Positions 17,730-25,885 of a stretch of 64,000 nt of DNA are shown piece by piece; the first letter of the stretch is position 1; every line of letters begins with the position of its first letter. Source of the stretch: Bryobacteraceae bacterium (GTDB lineage: Bacteria; Acidobacteriota; Terriglobia; Bryobacterales; Bryobacteraceae); contig JAIEMJ010000003.1 of the NCBI GenBank assembly GCA_019752335.1, positions 62,001 to 126,000 of the forward strand. Reading direction: 5' to 3'. The notes under the pieces were generated by a model, which was given only the letters and a program-made list of their open reading frames with translations, made no database searches and was not told the origin of the DNA. The position numbers and the translations under genes are program-made.

Positions 17730-19462
17730 GCCTCTTTCGCACATTTGGTGCATATCTGGTCTAAAACATTTATTAGCAGAAATGCTTTAGGCTACAAGGG
17801 CGATGGCACCTCCCCCATGCCGTTCGCAACCACTTCTTCCGGATTCCAATGTTTTGGTCCTTGAAGCGGTAGAACAAATTGAGGACAGAATCCTAGTATT
17901 CGCACGCGTCAACCAGTATCCAAGTTGTCCTGTTTGCCGAACGCCATCTGGTTCCTGCCATAGTCGCTATCGGCGGTGTTTACAGGATCTACCGTGGCAA
18001 GGTTTGTCAGTTCAACTTTGGCTGACTTTGCGGCGGCTTCGATGCCGGAATCCGGATTGTCCGCGCAAAATATTCTGCGAACAAGTACCTGGGACCGCTC
18101 CCCGATATGCTCGACAGACGAGTCGGTTATCCGAAGTAGTCCGCGCCGTCGGATACGCAACAGGCGGACTGCCCGGAAAGCGACTGCTCGAACGATTGGC
18201 TGTGTTCGTCGGTAAAGATGTCGTACTTCGGCACTTGAAACAAGAAGCGGCCGTAGAACGAGTGCCGATCCGAAACTTGGGCGTTGATGACTGGGCGTGG
18301 CGCAAAGGACAAAACTACGGCACCATCCTGGTTGACTTAGATCGCCACTGCGTCGCTGACCTATTGCCCGATCGGTCAGCGGAAACTGTGGCCGCCTGGC
18401 TTCGCGATCATCCCACGGTTCAGATTATCGCTCGGGACCGCGGCGGTTTGTATGCCGACGGTGGTCAAGCTGGTGCACCGCGAGCTCTGCAAGTAGCAGA
18501 TCGCTTTCATCTCGTGTTGAATCTCTCCGGTGCGATCGAAAGAGTGCTCGAAGAACATCGGAGAGATCTTACATTGCTTCCGCCTGAGTCTGCCGCATCG
18601 TCAGACCCGCCGCGAGGCGATGCAAAGCCGACTCTCCATCAAGCTCACAAACAGCAGGTTCGACAGTATCGGATGGAGCGCTATCAGTGGGTGGTTGAGC
18701 TGCATCAGCAAGGATATTCGCAGGCAGCGATTCATCGCGAAACGGGCATAGAGCGGAAGACGATCCGCCGCTGGTTGCGATCCGGGCAGTTTCCCGAACG
18801 AAAGACTCCTCATCGCCGGCCATCGAAGGTTTTGGATTGGGAAGAATATCTGCGCCGGCGATGGAACGAAGGTTGTCACAATGCCACGCGACTATTTCAG
18901 GAGATCCGGCAGCAAGGCTACCCTGGTGGACGACGGATGGTGGCCATCGTTGTGTCTCGATGGCGAAAGGCTTTCACGGCGAAGCAAACCGCGAGGCCAC
19001 AACGTATTTCACCGAAACACGTAGCGATCCTGATCGCACGAGCGCCCGACAAACTAACACCGGAGAATCAATATCTTCTGGATCGTCTTGAGGCGACGTG
19101 TCCGGAATTAGTTCCACTGCGAAAGCTTGCCCTTGAATTTCAAGCGGCGTTGACCAGCAAAAACGGCCTCGCGATGATTCGCTGGATCGAAATGGCGCGC
19201 CACTCCCCATTCGGACCGCTGGTCCGCTTTGCCTACGGATTAAGGAAAGACTTGTCGGCGGTTACAGCGGCAGTGGAAACACCCTGGAATTCCGGTCAAG
19301 TCGAAGGACAAATCAATCGACTCAAAACGATTAAACGCCAGATGTATGGTCGAGGGGGATTCGCGTTGCTGCGAACCCGTGTGCTCCCTTATGCAACGTC
19401 TTTAACCTTCCAGCCGGTGGCCCATGCACCCTGACGGCCTGCACCAAATGTGCGAAAGAGCC
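17730..19462 (+). mobile_element. ISL3-family insertion sequence, copy 2 (1733 bp)
   Basis: The ends share a perfect 21-bp core inverted repeat beginning CTCTTTCGCACATTTGG (17732-17752 and 19440-19460). They are flanked by an exact 8-bp duplication CAATTTCA at 17722-17729 and 19463-19470. The duplication includes the last two bases (CA) of the IS21 right end. The terminal repeat and transposase differ from copy 1, so this is a related but distinct element. Confidence 0.95.
17803..19434 (+). CDS. ISL3-family transposase (copy 2)
   Basis: This 543-residue transposase has the same layout as copy 1: zinc finger (CPVCRT ... CRNPDCPRKIF), LGVDDWAWRKGQNYGTIL, DRGGLYADGG, a central helix-turn-helix (GYSQAAIHRETGIERKTIRR) and QVEGQINRLKTIKRQMYGRG. 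The two proteins are clearly homologous but diverged along their whole length. It is intact and points in the direction opposite to copy 1. Confidence 0.95.
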   Translation: MAPPPCRSQPLLPDSNVLVLEAVEQIEDRILVFARVNQYPSCPVCRTPSGSCHSRYRRCLQDLPWQGLSVQLWLTLRRLRCRNPDCPRKIFCEQVPGTAPRYARQTSRLSEVVRAVGYATGGLPGKRLLERLAVFVGKDVVLRHLKQEAAVERVPIRNLGVDDWAWRKGQNYGTILVDLDRHCVADLLPDRSAETVAAWLRDHPTVQIIARDRGGLYADGGQAGAPRALQVADRFHLVLNLSGAIERVLEEHRRDLTLLPPESAASSDPPRGDAKPTLHQAHKQQVRQYRMERYQWVVELHQQGYSQAAIHRETGIERKTIRRWLRSGQFPERKTPHRRPSKVLDWEEYLRRRWNEGCHNATRLFQEIRQQGYPGGRRMVAIVVSRWRKAFTAKQTARPQRISPKHVAILIARAPDKLTPENQYLLDRLEATCPELVPLRKLALEFQAALTSKNGLAMIRWIEMARHSPFGPLVRFAYGLRKDLSAVTAAVETPWNSGQVEGQINRLKTIKRQMYGRGGFALLRTRVLPYATSLTFQPVAHAP

Positions 19463-19516
19463 CAATTTCAGTTGCCAAACCCAATGATTGTTCCCGTATG
19501 CCGGACATCATCGGGA

Positions 19517-20158
19517 TTAGCGAATCCCGATACGCCCGGCGGTGATCAAATCGAGGAACCACCATTTCTCGACCTTCCGCAGGTCAATTTCGTCGGGATG
19601 CGAAAGTATAAACTCGCGAACAGCTGCGTGCGTGATCCAATAGGTATCCCCGCCCTGTTGTTCCGTCCGGTCGGTCTGCCGTCGGCTCGCCTTCAGCATC
19701 TTCCGGTTGATCCAGTACGTGATCTTGTGACCGTCAACGCCGAATGCCAATGCCAGGGCGTGCGCGGAGTACCCATCGAGATTTTGCTTGATGCGAAGCC
19801 GCCGCATCTTCAGATGGACGCCATTGATCGAACGTTCGAACCCCTCCGCTTTAAGCTTGCGCTGAATCACGGCGTCGGTAAGATGACCCCATCGCTCCAG
19901 CAGAGCTACCTCGGCGTCGCTCCATACCGGCTCCTTAACGCGCGCCAAACCAAGGACCGCACCCCTACGGGTCACCATCCATTTCGGGAGCTGAAGTTTT
20001 CGGGCGCACGCACTGATCGCTCGTCGGTTGCTGAAATCGAGAAACAGATGATAGGCTCGGCGGATTTCGTCGTCCATTGTAGGAGTGAAGCTGTACTTTC
20101 GGCGCCGGCTCTGCTCCGTATGGGCATACTCCGGCCGCGCCGCCGCGATCGATGTCAT
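19517..20158 (-). CDS. Putative DNA-binding protein with SANT-like and helix-turn-helix segments, 213 aa
   Basis: The middle part (PVWSDAEVALLERWGHLTDA, about residues 77-96, followed by IQRKLKAEGFERSINGVHLK) has the Trp-spaced three-helix look of a Myb/SANT-like fold. The C-terminal part has a MerR/excisionase-like helix-turn-helix (YSAHALALAFGVDGHKITYW) followed by a wing with Trp and a helix. It is the last gene of the unit formed with the 66-aa gene and the first ATP pyrophosphatase. A regulatory or DNA-recognition role is inferred. I do not recognise a named family. Confidence 0.6.
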   Translation of the reverse strand: MTSIAAARPEYAHTEQSRRRKYSFTPTMDDEIRRAYHLFLDFSNRRAISACARKLQLPKWMVTRRGAVLGLARVKEPVWSDAEVALLERWGHLTDAVIQRKLKAEGFERSINGVHLKMRRLRIKQNLDGYSAHALALAFGVDGHKITYWINRKMLKASRRQTDRTEQQGGDTYWITHAAVREFILSHPDEIDLRKVEKWWFLDLITAGRIGIR

Positions 20159-20170
20159 GGGATATTCCTC

Positions 20171-20371
20171 TCAGAAAAGGCGCAGTTGGAGCGCCGACCA
20201 CTTCTGTTCAAACCAACTCAAGCCATATCGCGCCTTGGTGTCGACCATAGCCGGCGCAACTGTCATGAACTCTTCCCGAGTCGGGAAGAGCGCTTCGCTT
20301 CTGCGTTCGCGCCAAAGGTAGGGGATATCGCGCAGCCTTTCGACTGGGGAATCTAGTTCCGCTGCAATCAC
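20171..20371 (-). CDS. Small hypothetical protein, 66 aa
   Basis: The GTG start overlaps the stop of the ATP pyrophosphatase gene as GTGA, and the stop lies 12 bases before the DNA-binding protein gene. The product (DIPYLWRERRSEALFPTREE in the middle) is soluble, rich in Trp, Arg and Glu, and unknown. Coupling to its neighbours is the main evidence that it is real. Confidence 0.55.
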   Translation of the reverse strand: MIAAELDSPVERLRDIPYLWRERRSEALFPTREEFMTVAPAMVDTKARYGLSWFEQKWSALQLRLF

Positions 20372-21363
20372 GTGAAGGCCCTACACGGCCGACTGTGCAT
20401 CGGCAAACGAAGCCATCTTCTCACTGCCCGGTCTGCTCTGCCTTTCGCCGAATAGATCCGGCGGACGCGATAGATGGCCCACTCTTCGGAATGGATACGG
20501 CGATGGTATTGGTCTACGGCAGCCGTGTTCCCCGCGACGGTCGCGATCTCTATGAGGGAATGCTTCTTGTACAAAGTGCCGCGCGGGTTGAGCGCCAGGG
20601 ATACGTGCTCCAGGGCCATCGCATCGCCCACCTGAACTGGATGCAAACGATGCCGCTCTAATCCATCCGCGTGCAGGACATTGAACGGACAGTAGACGCA
20701 GGCCGACCTCTTCCAAACAATGCCCAAAACGGACGCGATGAAATCCGCGCAGGCTTGTCGATTCCAGCCCCAATCCCGCAGTGGGTAGAATGCTTGCCGC
20801 GTCTGGGTGTTGTACTCGCAGCTGCGCTCGATCCTCCCGGTCTCCTCAGAATTGAACCCAAATGCGATGCGCTCGACGGAGGCAGATTCGCTCTTTGCGA
20901 TCCGACGACTCTCTTCGGCGTTGTATCCGAAGGCGTGACGTACCTGCCCGCGCAAGTTCGCTTCGAGCCATTGCTCGATCACCCAGGCCTTGAACTTCAG
21001 TGCACAGCGGTGGATCCCGCCGTACTGAGGAACGGTCCCATTCAGCCCTAACTCGTCAGAAAGCTTGTAGTCACCTTTGAGAAAGACAGTCTGCGGCTTC
21101 CGGGAGTCGTCGAGAACCGTAATTCCATCGGACTCGAGATGCCCGGCTCGAGCGACCTGGACGTAGCGGATTTCGTTGTGCCGCAGCAGAGGCAGGATAT
21201 GAAGGGTCACATCCCGGCCGGTATCCTCGTATTCATCGCCCACTTGCGACGTGATTACGATCAAGTCTTTCAGTGGACAGGGTCGCGTGCCGGGCTCGCG
21301 AATCCACCGCAGCAGAATCGCAGTGGATTCGACACCCATGCCGTAAGAAAGAATTGTTTGCAT
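20368..21363 (-). CDS. PAPS-reductase-like ATP pyrophosphatase (N-type), first copy
   Basis: The start is taken at 21363 (MQTILSYGMGVES), giving 331 residues. An earlier start at 21420 would add 19. The loop YGMGVES near the N terminus is a variant of the SGGxDS phosphate-binding loop of the PAPS reductase/ATP-PPase family. Further on are HRCALKFK and a C-terminal SACVYCPF pair that could bind metal or an Fe-S cluster. Such enzymes adenylate a carbonyl or activate sulfur. DndC of DNA phosphorothioation belongs to the same superfamily. No Dnd partner is present, so the substrate is unknown. It is coupled to the 66-aa gene. Confidence 0.75.
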   Translation of the reverse strand: MQTILSYGMGVESTAILLRWIREPGTRPCPLKDLIVITSQVGDEYEDTGRDVTLHILPLLRHNEIRYVQVARAGHLESDGITVLDDSRKPQTVFLKGDYKLSDELGLNGTVPQYGGIHRCALKFKAWVIEQWLEANLRGQVRHAFGYNAEESRRIAKSESASVERIAFGFNSEETGRIERSCEYNTQTRQAFYPLRDWGWNRQACADFIASVLGIVWKRSACVYCPFNVLHADGLERHRLHPVQVGDAMALEHVSLALNPRGTLYKKHSLIEIATVAGNTAAVDQYHRRIHSEEWAIYRVRRIYSAKGRADRAVRRWLRLPMHSRPCRAFT

Positions 21364-21429
21364 TGCGTTATTGCGCCTCGCGTATTGCTCGGTGAAGGTT
21401 AGGGAGGAGCTCCGCGCCACGGGGAGCCG

Positions 21430-22349
21430 CTAGAACTCGAAAAGCAGCCCTTGCCCTCGGTCATCCACGCGAAACACCGGGACTGACTGATCTCGGCTGT
21501 TTTCTTCAGGCAGAGGCAGCACGCCGGGCGGCGGTGCCGGCGTTGCTGTCCCCAAAACCTCCGCACGAAACGGAAACGCGAGCCATGGCGCGTATAGAAC
21601 CCCGTTGATCGCGCTCATCCGGCAACAGAGCGGATCGATGTCACATCCATACAGGCAGACGCTGTAGTTCGACGCGTGCAGTAACATACGCGCGCTGCCT
21701 ACACATGGGTCGCACACTGTAGTGGTGCGCGGATCCCGGCCGTCGGGCAGCCTGGCGCCGTTCTTGAGCGACGTGATGACGTCGATCATCGTCATCTGCG
21801 TCATGCATTCGGCGACCGAATGCGGCGTCGGAAAGAATGCGTGCGGGTTCCATCTCCCTTTTCCTTCCGCGTATAGCGCACCCAGGTAGTCGTGCGGGCA
21901 CATGAGCAGTGGGCCCAGATTGAAATGCTTGTAAAGTGCCTCGTTGAGGCTGGTCGAAAACCGTGGCTTCTCTGCCGAAACGGCCACACCCCATGCGATC
22001 CAGTCGATTAGGGCGGGAAATGCGTTCCAGGAACCAATCTCGGTATAAACCAGCTCGATGGCTTTTCGCAGCATCCCGAAGCCCTCTTGGTCGCCACTGT
22101 CACAGAACTTGATTTCCGGAATGCCTTCATCGAGCAGGCAGCCAGCTTCGAGGGTCCGTTGGTAGTAGCTCCACCTGTCAACGACCCCAGGGTAACCGTG
22201 CGCCAACTGGCAATACCAAAGCAGCCAGCCCCGGTACTCCCACGGTGGATTCTCGTCGCCAAGCCGTGGAAGTCTTTGGTTGTCGAGTACGAATTGATGG
22301 ATGTCGAGAAGGCCACGTAGGAAGCGGCCTCAGAAATCTCAAGGGTCAT
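21430..22349 (-). pseudogene. N6-methylase-like gene with frameshift near its start
   Basis: The main frame (down to 21430) has FFPTPHSVAECM (residues about 124-135 counted from 22206) and the SAM-binding DPCVGSARMLLHASNY, followed by GCDIDPLCCRMSAIN, as in type I-like N6-adenine methylases. The catalytic NPPF/Y motif is missing, so catalysis is doubtful. The only in-frame start is TTG at 22206. The sequence upstream continues as LDIHQFVLDNQRLPRLGDEN, and the natural start MTLEISEAASYVAF (ATG at 22349) is one base out of frame. A one-base deletion near 22307-22312 explains both. Confidence 0.65.
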
Positions 22350-22438
22350 GTCGGCGCTCCCGGATTGTTGGGGACGGTTGGCGGAAAGAGGGTGGTCGTG
22401 AGGAATACCCGGAGGAGATCGCACCCGTGTATGGATCG

Positions 22439-22642
22439 CTAGGGTGTGTCCAGGTCGGTGGACGGGACCAAACTGCAGAACTGCTCGAGTTCGGCTATCG
22501 CGAATCGATCAGCTTCGGTCTCTGTGTTTCGCCCGGATATTTGGCGGGAGTGGCGCAGAAAGTGGGAGTTCTCATGGGCGGTGACGTGAACGACAGCTTC
22601 GACGGGTAGGCCGACAGCGGCGAGATATGGAATGTCCGCCAC
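22439..22642 (-). CDS. Small protein with HExxH-like metalloprotease signature
   Basis: From a GTG at 22642 the 67-residue product reads VVHVTAHENSHFLRHSR and then ETEADRFAIAELEQ. HENSH matches HExxH, and the downstream acidic helix (ETEAD) could supply a third ligand, as in zincin proteases. The open frame begins a few codons earlier (PWALFIGAV) without a clear start. It may be a real mini-protein or the remnant of a larger one. Support comes from the motif only. Confidence 0.4.
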   Translation of the reverse strand: MADIPYLAAVGLPVEAVVHVTAHENSHFLRHSRQISGRNTETEADRFAIAELEQFCSLVPSTDLDTP

Positions 22643-22729
22643 CGCCCCAATGAACAGTGCCCATGGCTGAACCTAACCTCGCCCCTCCGCAAGCTCAGTC
22701 AAAAGAAGAGAGCAGCAAGTACTTTCCCG

Positions 22730-23053
22730 TCACGGTCGCGGCCCCAGCAGAATGATGGCTGATCCGATCAGACACGCCGAAGCGCCGAGAACATCCCAGC
22801 GATCGGGACGGACGCCTTCGATTCCCCAGAGCCATAGTAGCGACGACAGAATATAGATTCCGCCGTAGGCTGCGTACACACGGCCGGCTGCGGCGGCGTC
22901 AACGCGCGTGAGAGCACAAGCAAAAAGAATCAGGGAGATCACGCCCGGGATGGTCCACAAGGGCGTTTTGTGTAGACGCAGCCAAGCCCAGAACGCAAAA
23001 CACCCCGCGATTTCGCCAATCGCCGCAACGACGTACCAGCCGACAAAACTCAT
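22730..23053 (-). CDS. ynfA: YnfA/UPF0060 family small membrane protein
   Basis: The 107-residue protein has four predicted membrane helices and the family signature region [41 protein letters not shown]. YnfA proteins resemble small multidrug exporters of the SMR type, and their substrate is not settled. It follows the Cys-containing secreted protein gene by 4 bases and is probably co-transcribed with it from the MerR-controlled divergent promoter. Confidence 0.92.
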   Translation of the reverse strand: MSFVGWYVVAAIGEIAGCFAFWAWLRLHKTPLWTIPGVISLILFACALTRVDAAAAGRVYAAYGGIYILSSLLWLWGIEGVRPDRWDVLGASACLIGSAIILLGPRP

Positions 23054-23057
23054 GCTG

Positions 23058-23437
23058 TTAGCGGGTGATCCCGAACTCGCTCACCAGAAAGGCCTTGACT
23101 CCTTCTGGGCCCAAAAGCTTCACGACATAACGTTTTGAGTTGCCAGCAGCCTCCATTTGCAAAGTCAGAAAGGGGCAACATCTGCGCTCCATTTCGATCC
23201 ACTCCGCTACCTCAGGCATGCGAACCCCTTCTCGTCGAGTTGCCAGGCATAGCCGTCGCTTAACTCGGCTTGATCGCGTACCGATGCGTTGATTTTCTTA
23301 AGGATGGCGTTGTAGCGCACCCGCTCACCGGAGGAGATCGCCTTCATGTTGCACGCCAGAGCCGCTGCCGGTTTATTGGATTGGGCCATTGCACATCCAC
23401 ACAGAAATGTTGCCAGGAAAAAGCTTCGCACCGTCAT
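23058..23437 (-). pseudogene. Small secreted protein, frameshifted in the middle
   Basis: The first frame gives a signal peptide (MTVRSFFLATFLCGCAMAQS) and then NMKAISSGERVRYNAILKKI and YAWQLDEKGFA. It runs into a stop just after GFA. A second frame starting MPEVAEWIEMERRCCPFLTL continues with [20 protein letters not shown] to a stop at 23058. The joint sequence reads like one protein of about 125 residues with a conserved WIEMERRCCPF region. One base is missing near 23220. I have seen such proteins next to MerR regulators, but I cannot name the function. Confidence 0.6.
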
Positions 23438-23451
23438 GGATCTACAATAAG

Positions 23452-23471
23452 ACTTGAAGTTAACTTCAAGT
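23452..23471. promoter_or_regulatory. MerR-type operator palindrome
   Basis: A perfect 20-bp palindrome with core CTTGAAGTTAACTTCAAG lies between the divergent merR-like gene and the secreted-protein/ynfA unit. SoxR/MerR-family operators have this form within an unusually spaced promoter. The palindrome ends 10 bases before the regulator start codon, so it probably controls both directions. Confidence 0.75.
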
Positions 23472-23481
23472 CAAGCGTAAA

Positions 23482-23904
23482 ATGCTCATGACGATCGGCG
23501 AGTTTTCCGCCCAAAGCGGCGTTCCCGCTTCTACAATCCGCTATTACGAACGGATCGGCGTTCTGCCCGAGCCTGCGAGGATGAGTGGTCAGCGCCGTTA
23601 TGGGGATGAGGCGATCAATCGGCTCACTGTTGTTCAACTCGCCCAGGCCTGCGGCTTCGATCTTGACGAGATCAAGATGCTCGTCCAAGGCTTCACAGGA
23701 GGCTCACCCTCGGAACGCTGGCGGAATCTCGCCACAAGAAAACTGACGGAACTTGATCGGCAAATGGAAAAGATCACTCTGATGCGAAGGCTGCTCCATC
23801 AAGTGGCCAAATGCGAATGTATCGATCTCGCCGAATGCGGACGAACTCTTTGTGGAACAAAGAGGCTCCATGATCTGGTCCTGTTGTCAAGACCCGGCGT
23901 CTAA
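23482..23904 (+). CDS. MerR-family transcriptional regulator
   Basis: This 140-residue protein has the MerR winged helix-turn-helix at residues 3-70 (TIGEFSAQSGVPASTIRYYE), then the dimerisation helix. A C-terminal Cys cluster (CECIDLAECGRTLC) resembles metal- or redox-sensing members. It is transcribed away from the ynfA unit across a shared operator. The effector is not known. Candidates are a heavy metal, redox stress or a toxic organic cation. Confidence 0.9.
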   Translation: MLMTIGEFSAQSGVPASTIRYYERIGVLPEPARMSGQRRYGDEAINRLTVVQLAQACGFDLDEIKMLVQGFTGGSPSERWRNLATRKLTELDRQMEKITLMRRLLHQVAKCECIDLAECGRTLCGTKRLHDLVLLSRPGV

Positions 23905-24023
23905 GGGCGCCTTGCGTGCTCTCAAGCGTCCTGCTTCAGAGCGACTGCGCCCGTGCTGGCCCATCGCAACTCTACGCGAAAGTCGGTTGGCTCTAGCAGG
24001 CGAAGAGGGGGGCTTCAAGGTTG

Positions 24024-25031
24024 TCACGTGAAGATGTCGAACAGCGGTGCTCTCGATGGACGGACAACGTGCTCGGGTCTGAAGCGTGCGCGGCTGTACT
24101 CTTCCCAAGACATGCAGAGATCGGCTCGTCGCACGACCCAACGCTGGAATCCCACCAGTTCGGGTGTGCGCACATACGGCATCGGGTAGGGCAAGCAGCC
24201 GAATTCCCGTAGCTTCCGCCGCCGGTAGTCGCGGTCTTGGTGAGTCTCGCCAGGCCAGTAGCCGATGAGCATGTAAACCAGGATTTCCCGCGCTTTCACG
24301 CCATGCCGGACCAGCGAATCGAGTCCAGTGAGCAGCGATCTTTCGTCTTTGCGGTTGTCCCAGGCCGTGTAGATGCGGCGGCATCGGAAGTCGTCATCGG
24401 AGTAGCGCACGGATGCGACCGCCGCGGCTGATTCGTCATTCAGGAGCCTTGCGTTGATCCCCTGGCTGAAGCAGACCCGGAAATCGCCGGCCCGTAGTTC
24501 CTCAATGCGGCTGCGCCAACCCGGCGCGCCGAAGAAGTCATTGTCCAGCAGAAGAATGTTCCTCGGGTGAGGGTCGCCACGCCAGATCTCTCCGATCGGA
24601 CGCTCCTCTGCGATCCGCCCCTCTTTCTCGGGAACCACGCAAAAGGGACACCGCAATCGGCATCCTCGCTGGCTGAACCCAATTGAATGTGGGTACTTTG
24701 GATAGAGGGAGTAGTCGAGATCGAGAGTCGTAACGCCGATGTCTTCCAGCCGAACGCGACGATCCCAGCCCGTCCCGCCAAGAATCACATCGGGATAGAT
24801 CTGTCTCAGGCGCTCGGCAACGGGTTTGGTTCGTTCGAAGATCAAGCTGGCGTACACGGACGCCCACTCATGGTCGAATAGCCCATGCTCCAACATCAGG
24901 GGCGAACTGATTCGCCGGAACTCGACGGTTTCGCCTTTGTGCTTTAGGAATGCGCTCAAGCGCATTAGTGCAAGGTTGGGCAGTTTGCCATCCAGTTGAA
25001 GCAGCAGGTTAGGTTTAGAATCGACAAACAT
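24024..25031 (-). CDS. Radical SAM protein
   Basis: The 335-residue protein has the radical SAM cluster motif CX3CX2C at Cys124, Cys128 and Cys131 (GCRLRCPFC). A preceding domain (about residues 1-110) with LILGG-type ends resembles the B12-binding-like domain of some radical SAM enzymes. The LLLDNDFFGAPGW and GINARLL segments fit the barrel. It starts 66 bases after the Mom-like gene, in the same direction as the two ATP pyrophosphatases. A role in base modification is inferred from context. Confidence 0.8.
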   Translation of the reverse strand: MFVDSKPNLLLQLDGKLPNLALMRLSAFLKHKGETVEFRRISSPLMLEHGLFDHEWASVYASLIFERTKPVAERLRQIYPDVILGGTGWDRRVRLEDIGVTTLDLDYSLYPKYPHSIGFSQRGCRLRCPFCVVPEKEGRIAEERPIGEIWRGDPHPRNILLLDNDFFGAPGWRSRIEELRAGDFRVCFSQGINARLLNDESAAAVASVRYSDDDFRCRRIYTAWDNRKDERSLLTGLDSLVRHGVKAREILVYMLIGYWPGETHQDRDYRRRKLREFGCLPYPMPYVRTPELVGFQRWVVRRADLCMSWEEYSRARFRPEHVVRPSRAPLFDIFT

Positions 25032-25096
25032 CTCGACCCCTTCCGAACGGGAGCCAATGCCGTCGGCTCATGCCGCTGCAATCCAGTTCGCTGTCG

Positions 25097-25885
25097 TTAA
25101 AAGAACGAGTCCAATTCTCGTTGCCAAAGTGGGAGCCACTTCGGATAAGGCAGACCGTGCGGCATCGTCCGCGCCGTCGCCTTGGACAGGCTCCATGCGT
25201 AGCGGTGGTTGCCGGGATGCTTTAGGGGACGAGTTCTCGTGCGCAGAACCGCGGTCAATTCGTCTCGGTTCAACTCAGTTCCCGTGAGCCCAAGACTCTC
25301 TCGGATGGCCCGGGTTCCAGGCTCCCCGGTCCGCAGTTTCTGAAGGGTGCGATCACTGAGAAGTGAGCCATCAGGCAATAGGCGTAGGGTTCGGGCGGCC
25401 GAACGCCCGAGATAGACTGCGTTGAGGGCCTGATAAACCGTGCCGATGTGGCCAGGAGTTACCATGACGCCGGACAAAGAGGATCGCGGAACGGGATCGG
25501 AGAAGCTCACAACGCCCGCCAACCCGATCCGGCGCAGTCTCCTGAGGCATTCCGCTACGAACCAACTTTCTCCGTTGCCGGGAACGTCGTCCAACAGCAG
25601 GAGCCGGCCCAGCTCAGCACCCTCGATTGCGGGACAGCCGAATACGTTGGTGATGGTGCGATCGTTCGTCGGATATGTAAAGACTGCCGCTCCGACAAGC
25701 TCATCGCCGCGGAATAGTCCAAATCGAAACCTTGACGGTGGGAGACTCCGCAAGTAGTGATGCGCCGTCACCAAAGCCCTGACTTCGCGTTCCGTCGCCA
25801 TCGTGACGATCTCGTAGTCGCGGGTCTGTATTACTTCATCAGGAATCCGATAGGAGCTCCGCCCGTTGCGCCATCGCTGGTTCAT
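25097..25885 (-). CDS. Mom-like (GNAT-fold) DNA-modification protein
   Basis: The N-terminal region (HHYLRSLPPSRFRFGLFRGD, residues 42-61, then LVGAAVFTYPTN) matches the pattern of phage Mu Mom and related GNAT-fold proteins, which alter adenine to N6-carbamoylmethyladenine. A conserved ELGRLLLLDDVPGNGESWFV segment follows. The start overlaps the end of the second ATP pyrophosphatase gene by 47 bases. Whether it modifies DNA, or the product of neighbouring enzymes, is unknown. Confidence 0.6.
   Translation of the reverse strand: MNQRWRNGRSSYRIPDEVIQTRDYEIVTMATEREVRALVTAHHYLRSLPPSRFRFGLFRGDELVGAAVFTYPTNDRTITNVFGCPAIEGAELGRLLLLDDVPGNGESWFVAECLRRLRRIGLAGVVSFSDPVPRSSLSGVMVTPGHIGTVYQALNAVYLGRSAARTLRLLPDGSLLSDRTLQKLRTGEPGTRAIRESLGLTGTELNRDELTAVLRTRTRPLKHPGNHRYAWSLSKATARTMPHGLPYPKWLPLWQRELDSFF

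Noticed and set aside
19424-20356. 310-codon plus-strand frame
   Set aside because: It is antisense to the coupled 66-aa and 213-aa genes, and its composition is that of a shadow frame.
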